Below, piece after piece: positions 1 through 11,837 of a DNA stretch of 64,000 nucleotides (position 1 is the stretch's first letter; each line of letters opens with the position of its first letter). The position numbers and the translations under genes are program-made. Source of the stretch: Dillenia suffruticosa. Taxonomy: Eukaryota; Streptophyta; Magnoliopsida; Dilleniales; Dilleniaceae. The stretch spans positions 7,819,501-7,883,500 of the forward strand of contig JAVTVX010000019.1 of NCBI GenBank assembly GCA_033439265.1, in the 5' to 3' direction. The notes under the pieces are model-generated. The model was not told the origin of the DNA, made no database searches, and worked only from the letters and a program-made list of their open reading frames with translations.

Positions 1-2
1 TG

Positions 3-848
3 GCTGCACTCGAATCCAAGATGGAGGAGATGCAAAAAGAGATGAAAAATCTCCTTAGCCAAGTTGCCCTTCACTCCGGTAACAACTTGAACTCATCTCA
101 TTTAAATAAATGGTTGATTGATTCGGGCTGTGACAATCACATGGTAAAAGATAAAGACAAAGTTAGGAAATTCATTCCTCTATCTAGTTATAAGATTGTC
201 AAGGTTGCTAATGGTCAAAAACTAAAAGTTGATCATCTAGGTGAAGTTGAACTCCTAGGAAAGAAAACTAAAGCTTTATATGTACAAAAATTCAACTCTA
301 ACCTCATGTCCATTAGCAAAATTACCAAAGACCATAATTGCAAACCCACTTTTGATCCTAACCAAGTTATCTTTCAGGATCTCAAAACGAATCACTTGAT
401 TGGCAAGGGGTCTAGGAGGAATAACCTATATTTTTTGGACCAAGAAAATCAAGCTTTTGGAGTTCAAAGTCAAGCGTTTTCTATATGGCATGCCCGTCTA
501 GGTCACCCGGGAGATTTAGCTTTGAAACGCCTATTTCCAAGTCAAAAAGTAGAAAATAGGCATTGCAAAGCTTGTATTCTTGGAAAACAAACTAAAGTGT
601 ACTATCCAATCTCAAATACAATATATGAAAATGCCTTTAAACTCATTCATACCGATGTGTGGACTTCACCCATGGAATCTCATAATGGCTTCAAATACTT
701 TGTAACCTTCATTGATTACAAAACTAGATACACTTGGGTGTACTTATTAGCTGCTAAATCTGAAGTATTTGAAGCACTTAAGAGCTATAGATATGTGACC
801 AAGCAATTCAATGCAAACATCAAAATCCTTAGATCGGATCATGGGGGG
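3..848 (+). pseudogene. Copia A1: gag C-terminus, protease, integrase N-terminal half (5' part off window)
   Basis: This is the first visible part of a Ty1/copia gag-pol, open from the window edge. It starts just after the gag zinc knuckle. It carries the aspartic protease motif WLIDSGCDNHMV near 112-146, the GAG-pre-integrase region (IWHARLGHP, then HCKACILGKQ near 484-590) and the first catalytic integrase Asp in HTDVWTSP. The second integrase Asp falls in SDHGG at the break. Compared with antisense copy A2, one base is missing in the G-run near 847, which shifts the frame and ends this reading frame at 881. The protein would process and integrate the element's cDNA. Identification is firm; the copy is defective. 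Confidence 0.9.
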
Positions 849-2561
849 AATACACTAGCCATGCACTTGAAGATTTTCTAGAAGAAAAGGAAATTATTCA
901 TCAAAAGTCTTGTGTTTACACTTCTCAACAAAATGGAGTTGCCGAAAGGAAAAATAGACACTTACTAGAAACGGCTAGGGCTATGATGTTTCACTCCAAT
1001 ATACCTAAAAAGTTTTGGAGTGAAGCCATTAAAACCGCTACCCACCTTATAAACCTTATGCCCTCTCAAGTGCTAGAAGGAAAATCCCCTTTAGAACTAC
1101 TCTTAGGAAGAAAACCTAGTATCTCACACTTAAGAGTTTTTGGGTGCATTTGTTATGTGCATATACCAGAAAACTTTAGAAATAAACTAGATGAAAGGTG
1201 GAGAAAATGTGTATTTTTAGGATACTCTACCTTTGAAAAAGAATATAAATGTTATGATCCTCTAACCAAAAAGCTATACACATCCAAGGATGTGATATTT
1301 GTAGAAAAAGAACCTTATTTTGCAGGAAAAGAGGATCAAGAGCAACCAAAGGAAAGAGGAGCACAAGACCATTGGAATGTAGTCCTTCCCTCAATCAAAG
1401 AAGCCCCTCATCAAAATGAAGAAGAAGAACAACCAATCCAAGCTGAAAATGATCCAACTCAAGAACAATCAACCTCATCTCATTCTGATCATGAATGCAT
1501 CCAAGAGGAAGGGGGAGACAACTTAGATCAAGGTCAAGTTATAGAGGAAGAAGAACAAAGTATTGAGGAGCAGCCTCCTCCTCCTCTTCGAAGATCAACA
1601 AGGCTTAGGCTCTCTCCTTCAGAATGGATTAACAAAAGAGTTTTCTATAACTCAAAGGTGACTTCTCACCCCATTTCCCAATATTATTCGGTTGCTAATA
1701 TGTCTAGTAGGCATAAAAAATTCATCAAGAACTTAGACCTTCATCAAGAGCCTAGAAACTTTGAAGAAGCAAAACAACATCCCCAATGGATCCAAACCAT
1801 GAAGGATGAGCTAGAAGCCTTGGAAAGAAACGGAACTTGGGAGTTATCATCTCTTCCTAAAGGAAAAAGGGCAGTAGGATGTAAATGGATCTATAAGATC
1901 AAGTACAGAAGTGATGGAAGCATTGATAGATACAAAGCAAGATTAGTAGCAAAGGGCTTCACTCAAGCTTATGGAGTAGACTACAAGGAAACGTATGCTC
2001 CGGTGGCCAAGATAAACACAATTCGAGTTTTGATGTCCCTTGCAATCAATCACTCTTGGCCAATATTTCAAATGGACGTAGCCAATGTTTTTCTTCAAGG
2101 TGATCTAGAAGAGGAAGTGTACATGGAGATTACACCGGGCTTTTCTCACCAACTCAACAAAGTTTGCAAACTTAGGAAAGCAATCTACGGTCTCAAACAA
2201 TCTCCAAGAGCTTGGTATGCCAAACTTAGCTCAACTCTTTTTGATCATGATTTCAAAAAATGCAATAACGACACTTCTCCCTTCGTTAAGAAACTAGATG
2301 GAAAAATCATTATAGTGTTAGTTTATGTATATGAAATAATCATAACCAGTAATGATTTAGATTTAATCAACCAAGTAAGAGGTTTCTTACAAACAAAATT
2401 TGATATTAAGGACTTAGGGAAACTAAAGTACTTCTTAGGGATAGAACACGCCTATTGTCCAAATGGGCTTGTTCTATCACAAAGGAAGTATGTGCTTGAT
2501 CTCTTGCAGGAAACCGGGAAGTTAGGTGCCAAGCCCGCTTGTAGTCCCATTAGCTCCTCTT
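849..2561 (+). pseudogene. Copia A1: integrase C-terminal half and reverse transcriptase, cut by insertion of D
   Basis: The second frame of A1 pol resumes after the one-base loss near 847; the Met at 983 is internal. It has QQNGVAERKNRH with the third integrase catalytic residue (Glu), the acidic linker, RLRLSPSEWINKRVFYNSKV, and the RT core GCKWIYKIKY through AIYGLKQSPRAWY. The catalytic YVDD box reads YVYE near 2326, so both active-site Asp are lost. The frame stops at SPISSS at 2561, where a D-family LTR begins. The missing remainder resumes at 20344, after target copy CTCTT. Confidence 0.9.
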
Positions 2562-2652
2562 TGTTGAAAAGATGAATTAATCAACCTATTATCACATTTC
2601 TAAAAAGGGCCTTCCCAAGAGTCCAACAAGTTCTTCTCAAGGATGGAGCCTT
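2562..2652 (+). repeat. Stub of family D LTR (first about 91 bp)
   Basis: The sequence begins TGTTGAAAAG and matches the start of the full D LTR at 15165 with a few substitutions. It stops at GGATGGAGCC plus two or three shared bases. The preceding five bases CTCTT (2557-2561) are repeated at 20339-20343 after D's 3' LTR, so this stub is the true outer left end of the D insertion. After the stub the sequence switches to antisense family A DNA. Confidence 0.85.
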
Positions 2653-3170
2653 TAACCAAACCATCTCACTTGATGCGGCTGCCATTGCTCTATATTCAGC
2701 TTCGGCACTTGATCTTGACACCACATGTTGTTTTTTGCTTTTCCAAGATACTAGATTTCCTCCAACAAACATGTAATATCCTGTGGTTGATCGTCTATCT
2801 TCTGAGTCTCCAGCCCAATCTGCATCACAATATCCTACAATTTGTGAGTTGTTGTTCTTCTTCATCCAAACTCCCATGCCTGGTGTACCCTTTAAGATAA
2901 TGGAGGATTCTTTCGGTGGCTCTCCAATGCTTTCTTTTTGGTTTGTGCATATGTTGGCTAACTTGACTCACGGCAAAGGAGATGTCCGGTCTCATTATGG
3001 TGAGGTAGATCAATTTCCCTACGAGCCTTTGATATCTTGGTTCATCCTCATAATCTTCATCATCATCCTTGAGGCCACAAGAGGAGCTAATAGGACTACA
3101 AGCGGGCTTGGCACCTAACTTCCCGGTTTCCTGCAAGAGATCAAGCACATACTTCTTTTGTGATAGAACA
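2650..3170 (-). pseudogene. Copia A3 (antisense): RT C-terminal end and part of RNase H
   Basis: Antisense family A pol. Reading on the minus strand gives YVLDLLQETGKLGAKPACSP, RYQRLVGKLIYLT and SQVSQHMHKPKRKHWR. A frameshift near 2890 follows, then RNase H YCDADWAGDSEDRRSTTGY and SSAEAEYRAMAAASSEMVWLK. The fragment ends abruptly at 2650 inside RNase H, joined to the D LTR stub. At 3170 it is cut by element C; the target GAACA reappears at 13063, where the same reading of A3 continues into the upstream RT. Confidence 0.88.
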
Positions 3171-3619
3171 TGTTGAAAAGAAGGATAACTTAACCCATCT
3201 TCATCACCAACCAAGTGCATCTACTTAGAAGTCCAAAAATCAGCATGCATTGTCCAGCAAGCATGGCCCATTTGGGCAGCCTAAACCAACCCAAAATACA
3301 TTCAAAAATAGGCCCAAGGAAGCCCAAAAGTTTGGAGAAAAGTCTAGGAAGCAAACCCAAATAGCTAGGGGCAGTTTGGGCAGCATATATTTCAACAGTC
3401 AAAAAACTAGTTGTTGGAATTCCTTGGGGTTTGAGCTCCAACGGGAATATCACTTTCTATCGGCTATTTTTCCCTTTTCTCTATAAATAGAGCCTCATTG
3501 TATCTCCAAAAACTATGAGAAAAATGCTCTCAAATCTGTCCATGTATGCTCTCATTCTTCTTCAATAAAATTCAGAAGTATTCTTCATTTCTTGTGCTCT
3601 ATTTTTTGATATTTCAACA
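3171..3619 (+). repeat. Element C 5' LTR
   Basis: The LTR starts TGTTGAAAAG and ends TTTCAACA, a short inverted repeat. A TATA box CTATAAATAG lies at 3481-3490, so transcription would start about 30 bp further on. Its end gives the A of the gag ATG. Confidence 0.93.
3481..3490 (+). promoter_or_regulatory. TATA box of element C 5' LTR
   Basis: CTATAAATAG is present at the equivalent LTR place in all the better-preserved copia families here: B at 7531-7540, D at 15505-15514, E at 28634-28643 and antisense A2 at 26568-26577. It is the expected Pol II TATA element at the U3/R boundary. Confidence 0.75.
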
Positions 3620-4382
3620 TGGTATCAGAGCAAACTTCGATCCCTTCCTCTTCAAGGTTGGGTGACCTTCCACCTTCCATCAACCTTACCCAATTTCAAA
3701 ATATATCCTCCATTCAATTAAGAGGAGGAAATTATTATCAATGGGCAGCCTTGATGAGAAGGGTGCTGGAACTTCACAACTTGGAGGGTCACATACTTGA
3801 TCAACCACTTGAAGAGGTGGATTCTTCCTACAGAGAATGGAAGAAGAGGGACAATCATGTGTTTTTTCTTCTACTCAATTCCATGGATGAAACACACAAA
3901 GCTATGGTGACTTGTGCTCCCAATGCAAAACTAATATGGGACACAATGTTTTCTCTTTATGGCCAAGAATCTAACCTTGGCAGAATTTTTGAGCTCAAAC
4001 GACAAATTTCAAACATCAAAAAGGAAGGGAAATCACTTCCTCAATATTTTGGGGAATATACGGATACTTGGAATGAGCTCTCCACTCTCCGTCCGGATTC
4101 CATAGATCTCAAAGTCCTCCAAAAGAGGAAAGAAGAAGATAAAATCTTTGGTCTTCTCATGGGTCTAGATGATTCCTACTCTCTTCTTAGACAAGAAATT
4201 CTCCGAATGAAGGAATTTCCTTCATTTGGAGAAGTGCAAAATATGATCCAACGAACGGAAGTTAGCATGCGTTTGGAAGAAAATTCCAAACTTAGACTTG
4301 AAGCTCAAGGTCACATGGCTACCGTTGAAGAGCACATGGCTGCCAAAGCACATCAAGTTCCAAAGAAAATTGATGTATGCAC
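3619..4382 (+). pseudogene. Element C gag
   Basis: The copia gag (UBN2 type) starts MVSEQTS at the LTR/primer-site junction. Recognisable parts are YYQWAALMRRVLE, the VTCAPNAKLIWDTMFSLYG block, GRIFELKRQI, LPQYFGEYTDTWNEL and FGLLMGLDDSYS. Gag forms the cytoplasmic virus-like particle. A one-base loss inside the zinc knuckle near 4378 (CTIARK in place of CHHCKK) moves the knuckle into the next frame, and this frame stops at 4440. The pol frame continues without it, so one repair-sized lesion separates gag and pol. Confidence 0.9.
3620..3631 (+). other. Primer-binding site of element C
   Basis: TGGTATCAGAGC directly follows the LTR. It is the classical plant copia site complementary to the 3' end of initiator methionine tRNA, which primes minus-strand synthesis. 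It also encodes residues 1-5 of gag (MVSEQ), with the A of ATG supplied by the LTR. Confidence 0.9.
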
Positions 4383-6866
4383 CATTGCAAGAAAAGAGGA
4401 CATACGAAGGAGAAGTGTTGGAACCTTCATCCTCATTTAAAGCCCAAGACCTTCAAACCAAGGGAGCAACTTTCCGAGCAGCATAATGTACTTCACACCA
4501 AGCTTCAAGGACCTACCATGGCTGATTTTGCTGCTCTTCAAAGTCAACTCAATGACATCTCCAAGAAGTTTCAACAACTTGCTCCCTTCAATGGTAAAAA
4601 TCAAAACACTTTATCCTCTTTCAATTTCGAAGATTTTCTCATTGATTCGGGAACGGACCATCATATGGTAAGGGATAGAAGAAAAATCAAGCATTTTAAA
4701 AAACTCCCTAACCATAAGATAGTCCGTGTTGCCAATGGGCAAGATTTGAAAGTTGAGCAAATTGGGGAAATTGAACTTTTTGGAAAAACATCAAATGCTT
4801 TATTTGTTCCCCAACTCACTTCAAATCTTTTGTCCATTAGCAAAGTCACTAAGGATCAAGGGTGTAGAGTTGTTTTTGACCCAAACACTGTTACTTTTCA
4901 GGACCTCAAGTCGAATCAATTGATTGGCAAGGGTTCTAGAAGAGGGGATCTATATTTTTTGGATCAAAAGCATCATGCACTCGTAGCTCATATCAAAGAA
5001 GATGCATCTCTTTGGCATAAACGTTTTGAGCATCCTAGTGACCAAGCTTTAAAGCGTCTATTTCCAAGTATTAATATTGAAGATAAACATTGTGAAGCTT
5101 GTATTCTGGGAAAGGAAACCCGATCAATGTATCCCAATTCAAAAACAATTTATAAAGATGCTTTTGATTTAGTTCATTCGGATTTGTGGACTTCACCTAT
5201 CAAATCTCATTTAGGCTACAAGTATTTCATTACTTTTGTAGACCAAAAAACTAGGTACACTTGGGTCTACCTTTTGAATACCAAAGATCAAGCTTTTGAA
5301 GCCTTTAAAAGCTATGAGAGATATGTGACCAAACTTTACAATGCTAACATTAAAATTCTAAGGACGGACCATGGTGGAGAATTCACTAGTTTGACATTTG
5401 AAAACTACCTTAGAGAGAATGGCATTATACATCAAATGTCTTGTGTGTACACACCTCAACAAAATGGGGTGGCCGAAAGGAAAAATAGGCACATATTAGA
5501 AATAACTAGAGCTATGATGTTTCATGCAAATGTGCCTAAGAAATTTTGGTGTGATGGAATAAAAACCGCTGTCCACCTAATAAACCTTATCCCATCTCAA
5601 GTCCTGGATGGCAAGTCACCCTTAGAAGCCCTACTAGATAGAAAACCTAAGATATCTCATCTTAGAACATTCGGTTGTGTATGTTACATTCATATTCCAG
5701 CACACATGAGGGATAAGTTAGATCATAAGGGTAGAAAGTGCATATTTTTGGGGTTTGCTTCCTTTGAAAAGGGGTATAGATGTTATGACCCTAAAACTAA
5801 CCAAACATACACATCTAAGGATGTGATATTTGTGGAGAATGAGTCCTTTTTTGTAGATAATGAAGAACATCAATCATCAGAAGAAGAGAGCACTCCAAGC
5901 ACGTGGAATTTCTTACTTCTCCCGAATCAATCATCTCCACCAATTGCAGAAGGAATCTCCCAAGAGACTAATGAGCAATCTCAAAATAATGAAGAAGAAG
6001 GATCAAACTCCATAGAAGAGGAGGCAGCCCACACTTCAGGGGGAGATCAAGAAATCGAAGAGGAAGAATCCGGGCATGTAGAGGGAGATTTGGATGCACC
6101 ACCTCCTCACCTTAGGCGATCCACGAGGCTTAGGGTTCCCCGTTCGGAATGGATTAACCGTAGAGTTTACTATAACTCCAAGGTAACATCACATCCGATT
6201 TCTAATTATTATACCATCTCACATGTTTCTTTGAGCCACCAAAATTTTTTGAGTGGCATAGATAAAGAACAGGAGCCTAGGACATATGATGAAGCATCCA
6301 AGGACCGAAGGTGGAGAAAGGCAATGAAGGAAGAGCCAGATGCATTGACCAAGAACGGTACATGGGAAGTCACCTCTCTTCCAAAGAGCAAGCGAGCTGT
6401 CGGATGCAAATGGGTATACAAAATCAAATATAAAAGTGATGGATCAATTGAAAGGTTTAAGGCAAGACTTGTGGCTAAAGGATTCACTCAAGCATATGGG
6501 ATAGATTACAAAGAGACATACGCACCCGTTGCCAAAATGAATACAATTAGGGTCTTGATGTCTCTTGCGGTGAACCATGGATGGAGCATGTTTCAAATGG
6601 ATGTAGCAAACGCGTTCCTTCAAGGAGATCTCGAAGAAGAAGTGTACATGCAACTTCCTCAAGGGTTCCAACAACAAGGAGGAAACGTGTGCAAACTACG
6701 CAAGGCTATCTACGGGCTGAAACAATCCCCAAGGGCATGGTATGCAAAATTAAGCCATACTTTCCTTAGTAGTGGATTTGTTAAATGCCATAGCGACTCT
6801 TCTGTTTTCATTAGAAAAAACAATGATAAAATAGTGATAGCCTTAGTTTACGTAATAATGGGTTAG
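4377..6866 (+). pseudogene. Element C pol: zinc knuckle, protease, integrase, RT N-terminal part
   Basis: The open frame of 829 codons begins inside the zinc knuckle (HHCKKRGHTKEKC). It holds protease FLIDSGTDHHMV, LWHKRFEHPSD, HCEACILGKE, integrase HSDLWTSP, TDHGGEF and QQNGVAERKNRH (the D,D,E triad), and RT GCKWVYKIKY, QMDVANAFLQGD and AIYGLKQSPRAWY. It ends LVYV-IMG-stop near 6855. The YVDD box and the following stretch up to AYC are deleted, about 130-150 bp compared with family A. This removes the RT active site. Confidence 0.92.
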
Positions 6867-7169
6867 CCTATTGTAATAATGGGTTAATTCTATCCCAAAG
6901 GAAATATGCACTTGATCTTTTGCAGGAAACAGGAAAGCTAGGAGGAAAGCCAGCTTGTAGCCCTATTGTCACCACTGGACCTCTAGTAGATGATGAGGAG
7001 CCACTTGAGGACATAGAGAGATATCAAAGATTTGTAGGACGACTGATCTACCTCACCATCACTAGGCCAGACATAGCCTTTGCCGTGAGCCAAATTAGTC
7101 AACATATGCATTCTCCAAAGATGGGTCATTGGAGAGCAGTTGAGCGCATCCTTCACTACATCAAGAAAT
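6867..7169 (+). pseudogene. Element C RT C-terminal end, up to the B insertion
   Basis: After the deletion the reading resumes with LILSQRKYALDLLQETGKLGGKPACSP, then ERYQRFVGRLIYLTITRPDIAFAVSQISQHMHSPKMGHWRAVERILHYIK. It is cut at 7169 by element B. Target GAAAT at 7165-7169 is repeated at 12077-12081, where C continues with SPGLGIWMKNNGSS. Confidence 0.9.
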
Positions 7170-7668
7170 TGTTGAAATGAAGCATAATTGAGTTCCCTAG
7201 CTCTTCCTAAAGAAGCCCTAAAGAGAAGTCATAGAATGAGCTTCGAAATTGAAGCCCCTAAGTTGGTTATTCTTTGAGTTCTTTTTCAATCCTTGTAAGG
7301 CCCTAAATGGGCCTGGCCCGCAGGGGTTCGGGCTGGGCCCGAAGGTCCCAGCCCGGGCCAGCAAATGGGGGATAAAAAGGTCCCCCATTGGCTTGATAAA
7401 CTAGCCGTTGGGACTGTCCCAACGGCTAGTAAATCTAGCCGTTGGGGACTGCCCCAACGGCTAGTAAGGAGAGGGCTAAGTCCCTCTCCTCCCTCTCTTT
7501 TGGTCTAAGTTCTCTTCATCTCTTCTTTCTCTATAAATAGAGGATGTTCTCCCTTTTGTAAAGTATGAAAAAAATGTTTCAACTACTTGTATACTTTCTT
7601 TGAGATATCAATTAAATCTTTGAATTATTCATTCATAGTTTGTTGCTTGCTTCTTTAAAATTTCAACA
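7170..7668 (+). repeat. Element B 5' LTR
   Basis: Starts TGTTGAAATG and ends TTTCAACA. The U3 part carries GC-rich palindromes around 7318-7370 and two adjacent stem-loops built on CTAGCCGTTGGG and its complement at about 7402-7464. The TATA box CTATAAATAG is at 7531-7540. Confidence 0.93.
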
Positions 7669-10102
7669 TGGTATCAGAGCAAGCTTCGAGACCTTCTTCA
7701 TCTAGTCTTGGTGATCCACCACCTCAAATTAGCACTTCAATGTTTCCATTCTCCTAGATTCATCAAACTACAATGCATGGCAAGACACCATTAAGAGGTC
7801 TTTGAATTTCTTCAATCTTGAAAATCATATATTCGAAGACCCTCTTGATGATGCTGATCCTTTGTTCAGAGCATGGAAAAAGAAAGATTATCAAGTGGTG
7901 GTGCTTCTACAAATGTCTCTTGACAAAACCCACAAAGCAATGGTTACTTGTATTCCAAATGCAAAGACCTTGTGGGATCAAATGCGCACTCTTTATGCTC
8001 AAGAGACCAATACCGGCAGAATATTCGAATTGAAGAAGAAAATCTTCAATATTCAAAAAGGAGGAAAGACCCTACCCGAATATTTTGGGGAATACAGGGA
8101 TCTTTGGAATGAGCTTAATGTTTTGAGGCCTCCAACCTCAAATCTCAAAACACTCCTTCAAAGAAATGATGAAGACATGACTTTTGGTCTTCTTATGGGT
8201 CTTGGAGATGAATATGCTTCTATTCGTCAAGAGATTCTTAGAATGAAGATATTTCCTTCATTCCAAGAAGTCCAATTTATGGTTCAAAGAGCCGAAACAG
8301 GTATGAGACTTGAGGAATCAACCAAGCTCAAATCTGAAGCTCAAGCATTCAAATCTGTCCAAGAAGAGCATCCGGCCTACAAAGCTCAAAATTTTGCTAA
8401 AAAGGACATATGTTCTCATTGCAAGAAACCAGGCCATAAAAGAGAGAAGTGTTGGTTTCTCCATCCTCACTTGCGGCCAAAGAACAATAGAAAGGATCAT
8501 GAACAACCAGCAAATGCACAACATGTCTCTCAAGTGGCCGCTCTTGAATCCAAAATGGAAGAAATGCAAAAAGAGATGAGGAAAATTGTTGGTCAGATTG
8601 GTCTACATTCTGGTAACCTTCTAAACTCATCTCATTCTAATTCATGGCTCATCGATTCTGGTTGTGACAATCATATGGTCAAAGATAGAAGCAAAATTAA
8701 AAGACTTATTCCTCTCTCTGATCATAGAATTGTCAAAGTGGCTAATGGTGAAAAATTAAAGGTTGATCATTTAGGAGAAGTTGAATTACTTGGCATGAAA
8801 ACTAAAGCTTTATATGTGCCTAAATTCAATTCTAACCTTCTGTCCATTGGAAAAATAACTAAAGAACAAAATTGTAAAGTCATTTTTAATCCTAATGAAG
8901 TTGTATTTCAGGACCTCCAAACGAATCACTTGATTGGCAAGGGGTCTAGGAGGCACAATCTATACTACATGGATCAAGAAAATCAAGTTTTTGCTGCCCA
9001 AAATCAAATGCACTCATTATGGCATGCTCGTCTAGGACATCTTGGAAATTTAGCTTTGAAACGTCTATTTCCAAAACTAGAAGTAGAAGATAGGCATTGC
9101 AAAGCTTGTGTTCTTGGAAAGCAAACTAGGATGTACTATCCCATTTCAAATACAATATATGAAAATGCTTTTGAACTTGTGCATTCTGATATTTGGACTT
9201 CCCCCATAGTATCCCATAATGGATTTAGATACTTTGTGACCTTCATTGATCACAAAACTAGATATACTTGGGTATACCTATTGGTAACTAAATCCGAGGT
9301 TTTTGAAGCGCTTAAGAGTTATTATAGATATGTGACCAAACAATTTAATGTCAACATTAAAATCATTAGGTCTGATCATGGGGGTGAGTACATTAGTCAT
9401 GCCTTTGAAAATTTTCTAGAAGAAAAAGGGATCATTCACCAAAAGTCATGTGCTTACACTCCACAACAAAATGGAGTTGCTGAAAGGAAAAATAGGCATT
9501 TACTAGAAACCGCTAGGGCTATGATGTTCCACTCTAATATGCCTAAAAGGTTTTGGAGTGAGGCAATAAAAACCGCCGCCCATCTCATTAATCTTATGCC
9601 TACTCAAGTTCTAGGAGGAATATCCCCATTAGAATTACTCTTAGGAAGAAAACCCAATATCTCCCATCTTAGAGTTTTTGGATGTATATGCTATGTTCAT
9701 GTACCAAAAAATTTCAGAAACAAGTTAGAGGAAAGGGGGAGAAAATGTGTATTCTTAGGATATTCAACATCTGAAAAAGGGTATAAATGTTATGATCCAC
9801 TAACCAAAAAACTATACACATCCAAGGATGTGATATTTGTAGAAAGAGAACCTTATTTTGCAGATAAAGAAGATCAAGATCAAGCTGAAAAAGGAGAAGC
9901 TCAAGATTTATGGAACATTACTCTTCCAACTATCAATAATCCCTCTCATTCGAACATTGAAGAAGAACCAATTCCGAATGTTCATGAAGATCCATCCCAA
10001 GAAGACTCCTCACCATCTCATTCTGATCACGATTCAAGAGCAAGGGGGAGATGGTTCGGAGCAAGAGCTGGCCATAGAACAAGAGGAACAAATCGTAGAT
10101 GA
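7668..10102 (+). pseudogene. Element B gag, protease and integrase
   Basis: Gag starts MVSEQASRPSS at 7668. A 4-base loss near 7745 relative to family A brings a stop (TAG at 7756), and the long frame is open from before 7802. Visible parts are gag FFNLENHIFEDPLDDADP and LPEYFGEYRDLWNEL, zinc knuckle CSHCKKPGHKREKC (about 8410-8452), protease WLIDSGCDNHMV (about 8645), GAG-pre-integrase LWHARLGHL and HCKACVLGKQ, and integrase HSDIWTSP, SDHGGEY and QQNGVAERKNRH. Near 10040, in the acidic linker, a frameshift replaces the family sequence with an Arg/Gly-rich tail ending at 10102. Catalytic residues of protease and integrase are intact. Confidence 0.9.
7669..7680 (+). other. Primer-binding site of element B
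   Basis: TGGTATCAGAGC directly after the LTR, complementary to initiator tRNA-Met. The gag ATG straddles the junction at 7668-7670. Confidence 0.9.
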
Positions 10103-11837
10103 ACCACCTCCTCCTCTTCGTAGATCAACAAGGCTTAGACTTCCACCTTCTGAATGGATCAACAAAAGAGTTTTTTATAACTCTAAAGTAACCTCTCATC
10201 CCATTTTCAAATATTATTCAATTGCTAACACGTCTTGCAGCCATCAAAGATTCATTCGGAACATAGATCTACATGAAGAACCAAGTACCTTTGAAGAAGC
10301 AAAGAACCATCCTCAATGGGTGCAAGCCATGAAGGACGAATTAGAAGCATTAGCCAAGAATGGAACATGGGAAATAACATCTCTCCCAAAAGGAAAAAAA
10401 GCCGTAGGGTGCAAATGGGTCTACAAAATCAAGCACAAAAGCGATGGAAGTCTTGATAAATATAAGGCAAGATTAGTTGCCAAAGGTTTCATTCAAGCTT
10501 ATGGGGTAGATTATAAGGAAACATTTGCACCCGTAGCAAAGATGAACACTATTCGAGTACTTCTATCACTTGCTGCCAATTATTCTTTGCCCTTGTTCCA
10601 AATGGATGTTGCAAATGCATTTCTTCAAGGGGACTTAGAAGAAGAAGTGTATATGAAGGTTCCTCCGGGCTTCTCTCATCAAGATAACAAAGTTTGCAAG
10701 TTAAAGAAAGCCATCTATGGTCTCAAACAATCTCCAAGAGCTTGGTATGCCAAACTTAGCTCTATTCTTCTTAATCATGGTTTTAAGAAATGCAATAGTG
10801 ATTCAACCATTTTTGTTAAGAAACAGAATGAAAAAATCATTATAGTTTTAGTTTATGTAGATGATATAATCATAACCGGAAATGACTTAAATCTAATTAA
10901 TCAAGTTAGAAAATTTCTCCAAACTAAGTTTGATATCAAAGACTTAGGGAAACTAAAGTACTTTCTAGGGATAGAACTTGCCTATTGTCCAAATGGGTTT
11001 GTTCTATCACAAAGAAAGTATGTGCTTGATCTTTTGCAGGAAACCGGAAAGTTAGGTGCCAAGCCCGCATGTAGTCCAATCAGCACCTCTTGTGGCCTTA
11101 AAGATGATGATGAAGAGTTTGAGGATGAACAAAGATACCAAAGGCTTGTAGGGAGACTAATCTATCTCACCATAACAAGACCCGATATCTCTTTTGCTGT
11201 GGGACAAGTAAGTCAACATATGCACAAGCCAAAAAGAAAGCATTGGAGAGCCACCGAAAGAATTCTTCACTACTTAAAGGGCACTCTCGGCATGGGAATT
11301 TGGATGAAGAAAAATTGCAGCTCTCAAATCATAGGGTATTGTGATGCGGATTGGGCTGGAAATTCAGAAGATAGAAGATCAACCACGGGGTATTGCATGT
11401 TCATTGGAGGAAATTTAGTAGCTTGGAAAAGCAAAATACAACATGTGGTATCTAGATCAAGTGCTGAAGCTGAATATAGAGCTATGGCAGCCGCAACAAG
11501 TGAGATAGTTTGGTTGAAAGCTCTAATTGAAGAGATAGGGTTCATGGTCACAACTCCGATCCAACTTCATTGTGACAATCAATCGGCAATTCACATAGCC
11601 TCAAATCCGGTCTTTCATGAAAGAACAAAGCATATCGAGGTGGATTGTCACTTTGTAAGACAAAAGATTGAAGACAAACTTATCATTCCTAGCTTTACAA
11701 GGAGTGAGCATCAAATTGCCGACATCTTTACAAAATCGGGAACTGCCAATCACATACTCAAGAATATAGGCAAGTTGGGTGTCATAGATATATACACACC
11801 CAACTTGAGGGGGAGTGTTGAAATGAAGCATAATTGA
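10036..11837 (+). CDS. Element B reverse transcriptase and RNase H
   Basis: The open frame continues pol after the linker frameshift; the real joint is near 10036, although the frame is open from 9858. It runs IQEQGGDGSEQEL, PPPPLRRSTRLRLPPSEWINKR, RT core GCKWVYKIKHKSDGS, QMDVANAFLQGDLEEE, YGLKQSPRAWY and YVDDIIITGND with both catalytic Asp. RNase H follows: [63 protein letters not shown]. It ends NLRGSVEMKHN, running about 20 bases into the 3' LTR across the polypurine tract (ACTTGAGGGGGAG, 11803-11815). It is the best-preserved RT of the B to D group. Confidence 0.92.

Noticed and set aside
3250-3486. 78-codon frame repeated at 12693-12929, with antisense partners
   Set aside because: It lies wholly inside the LTRs of element C; the repeat reflects the LTR pair, not a gene.
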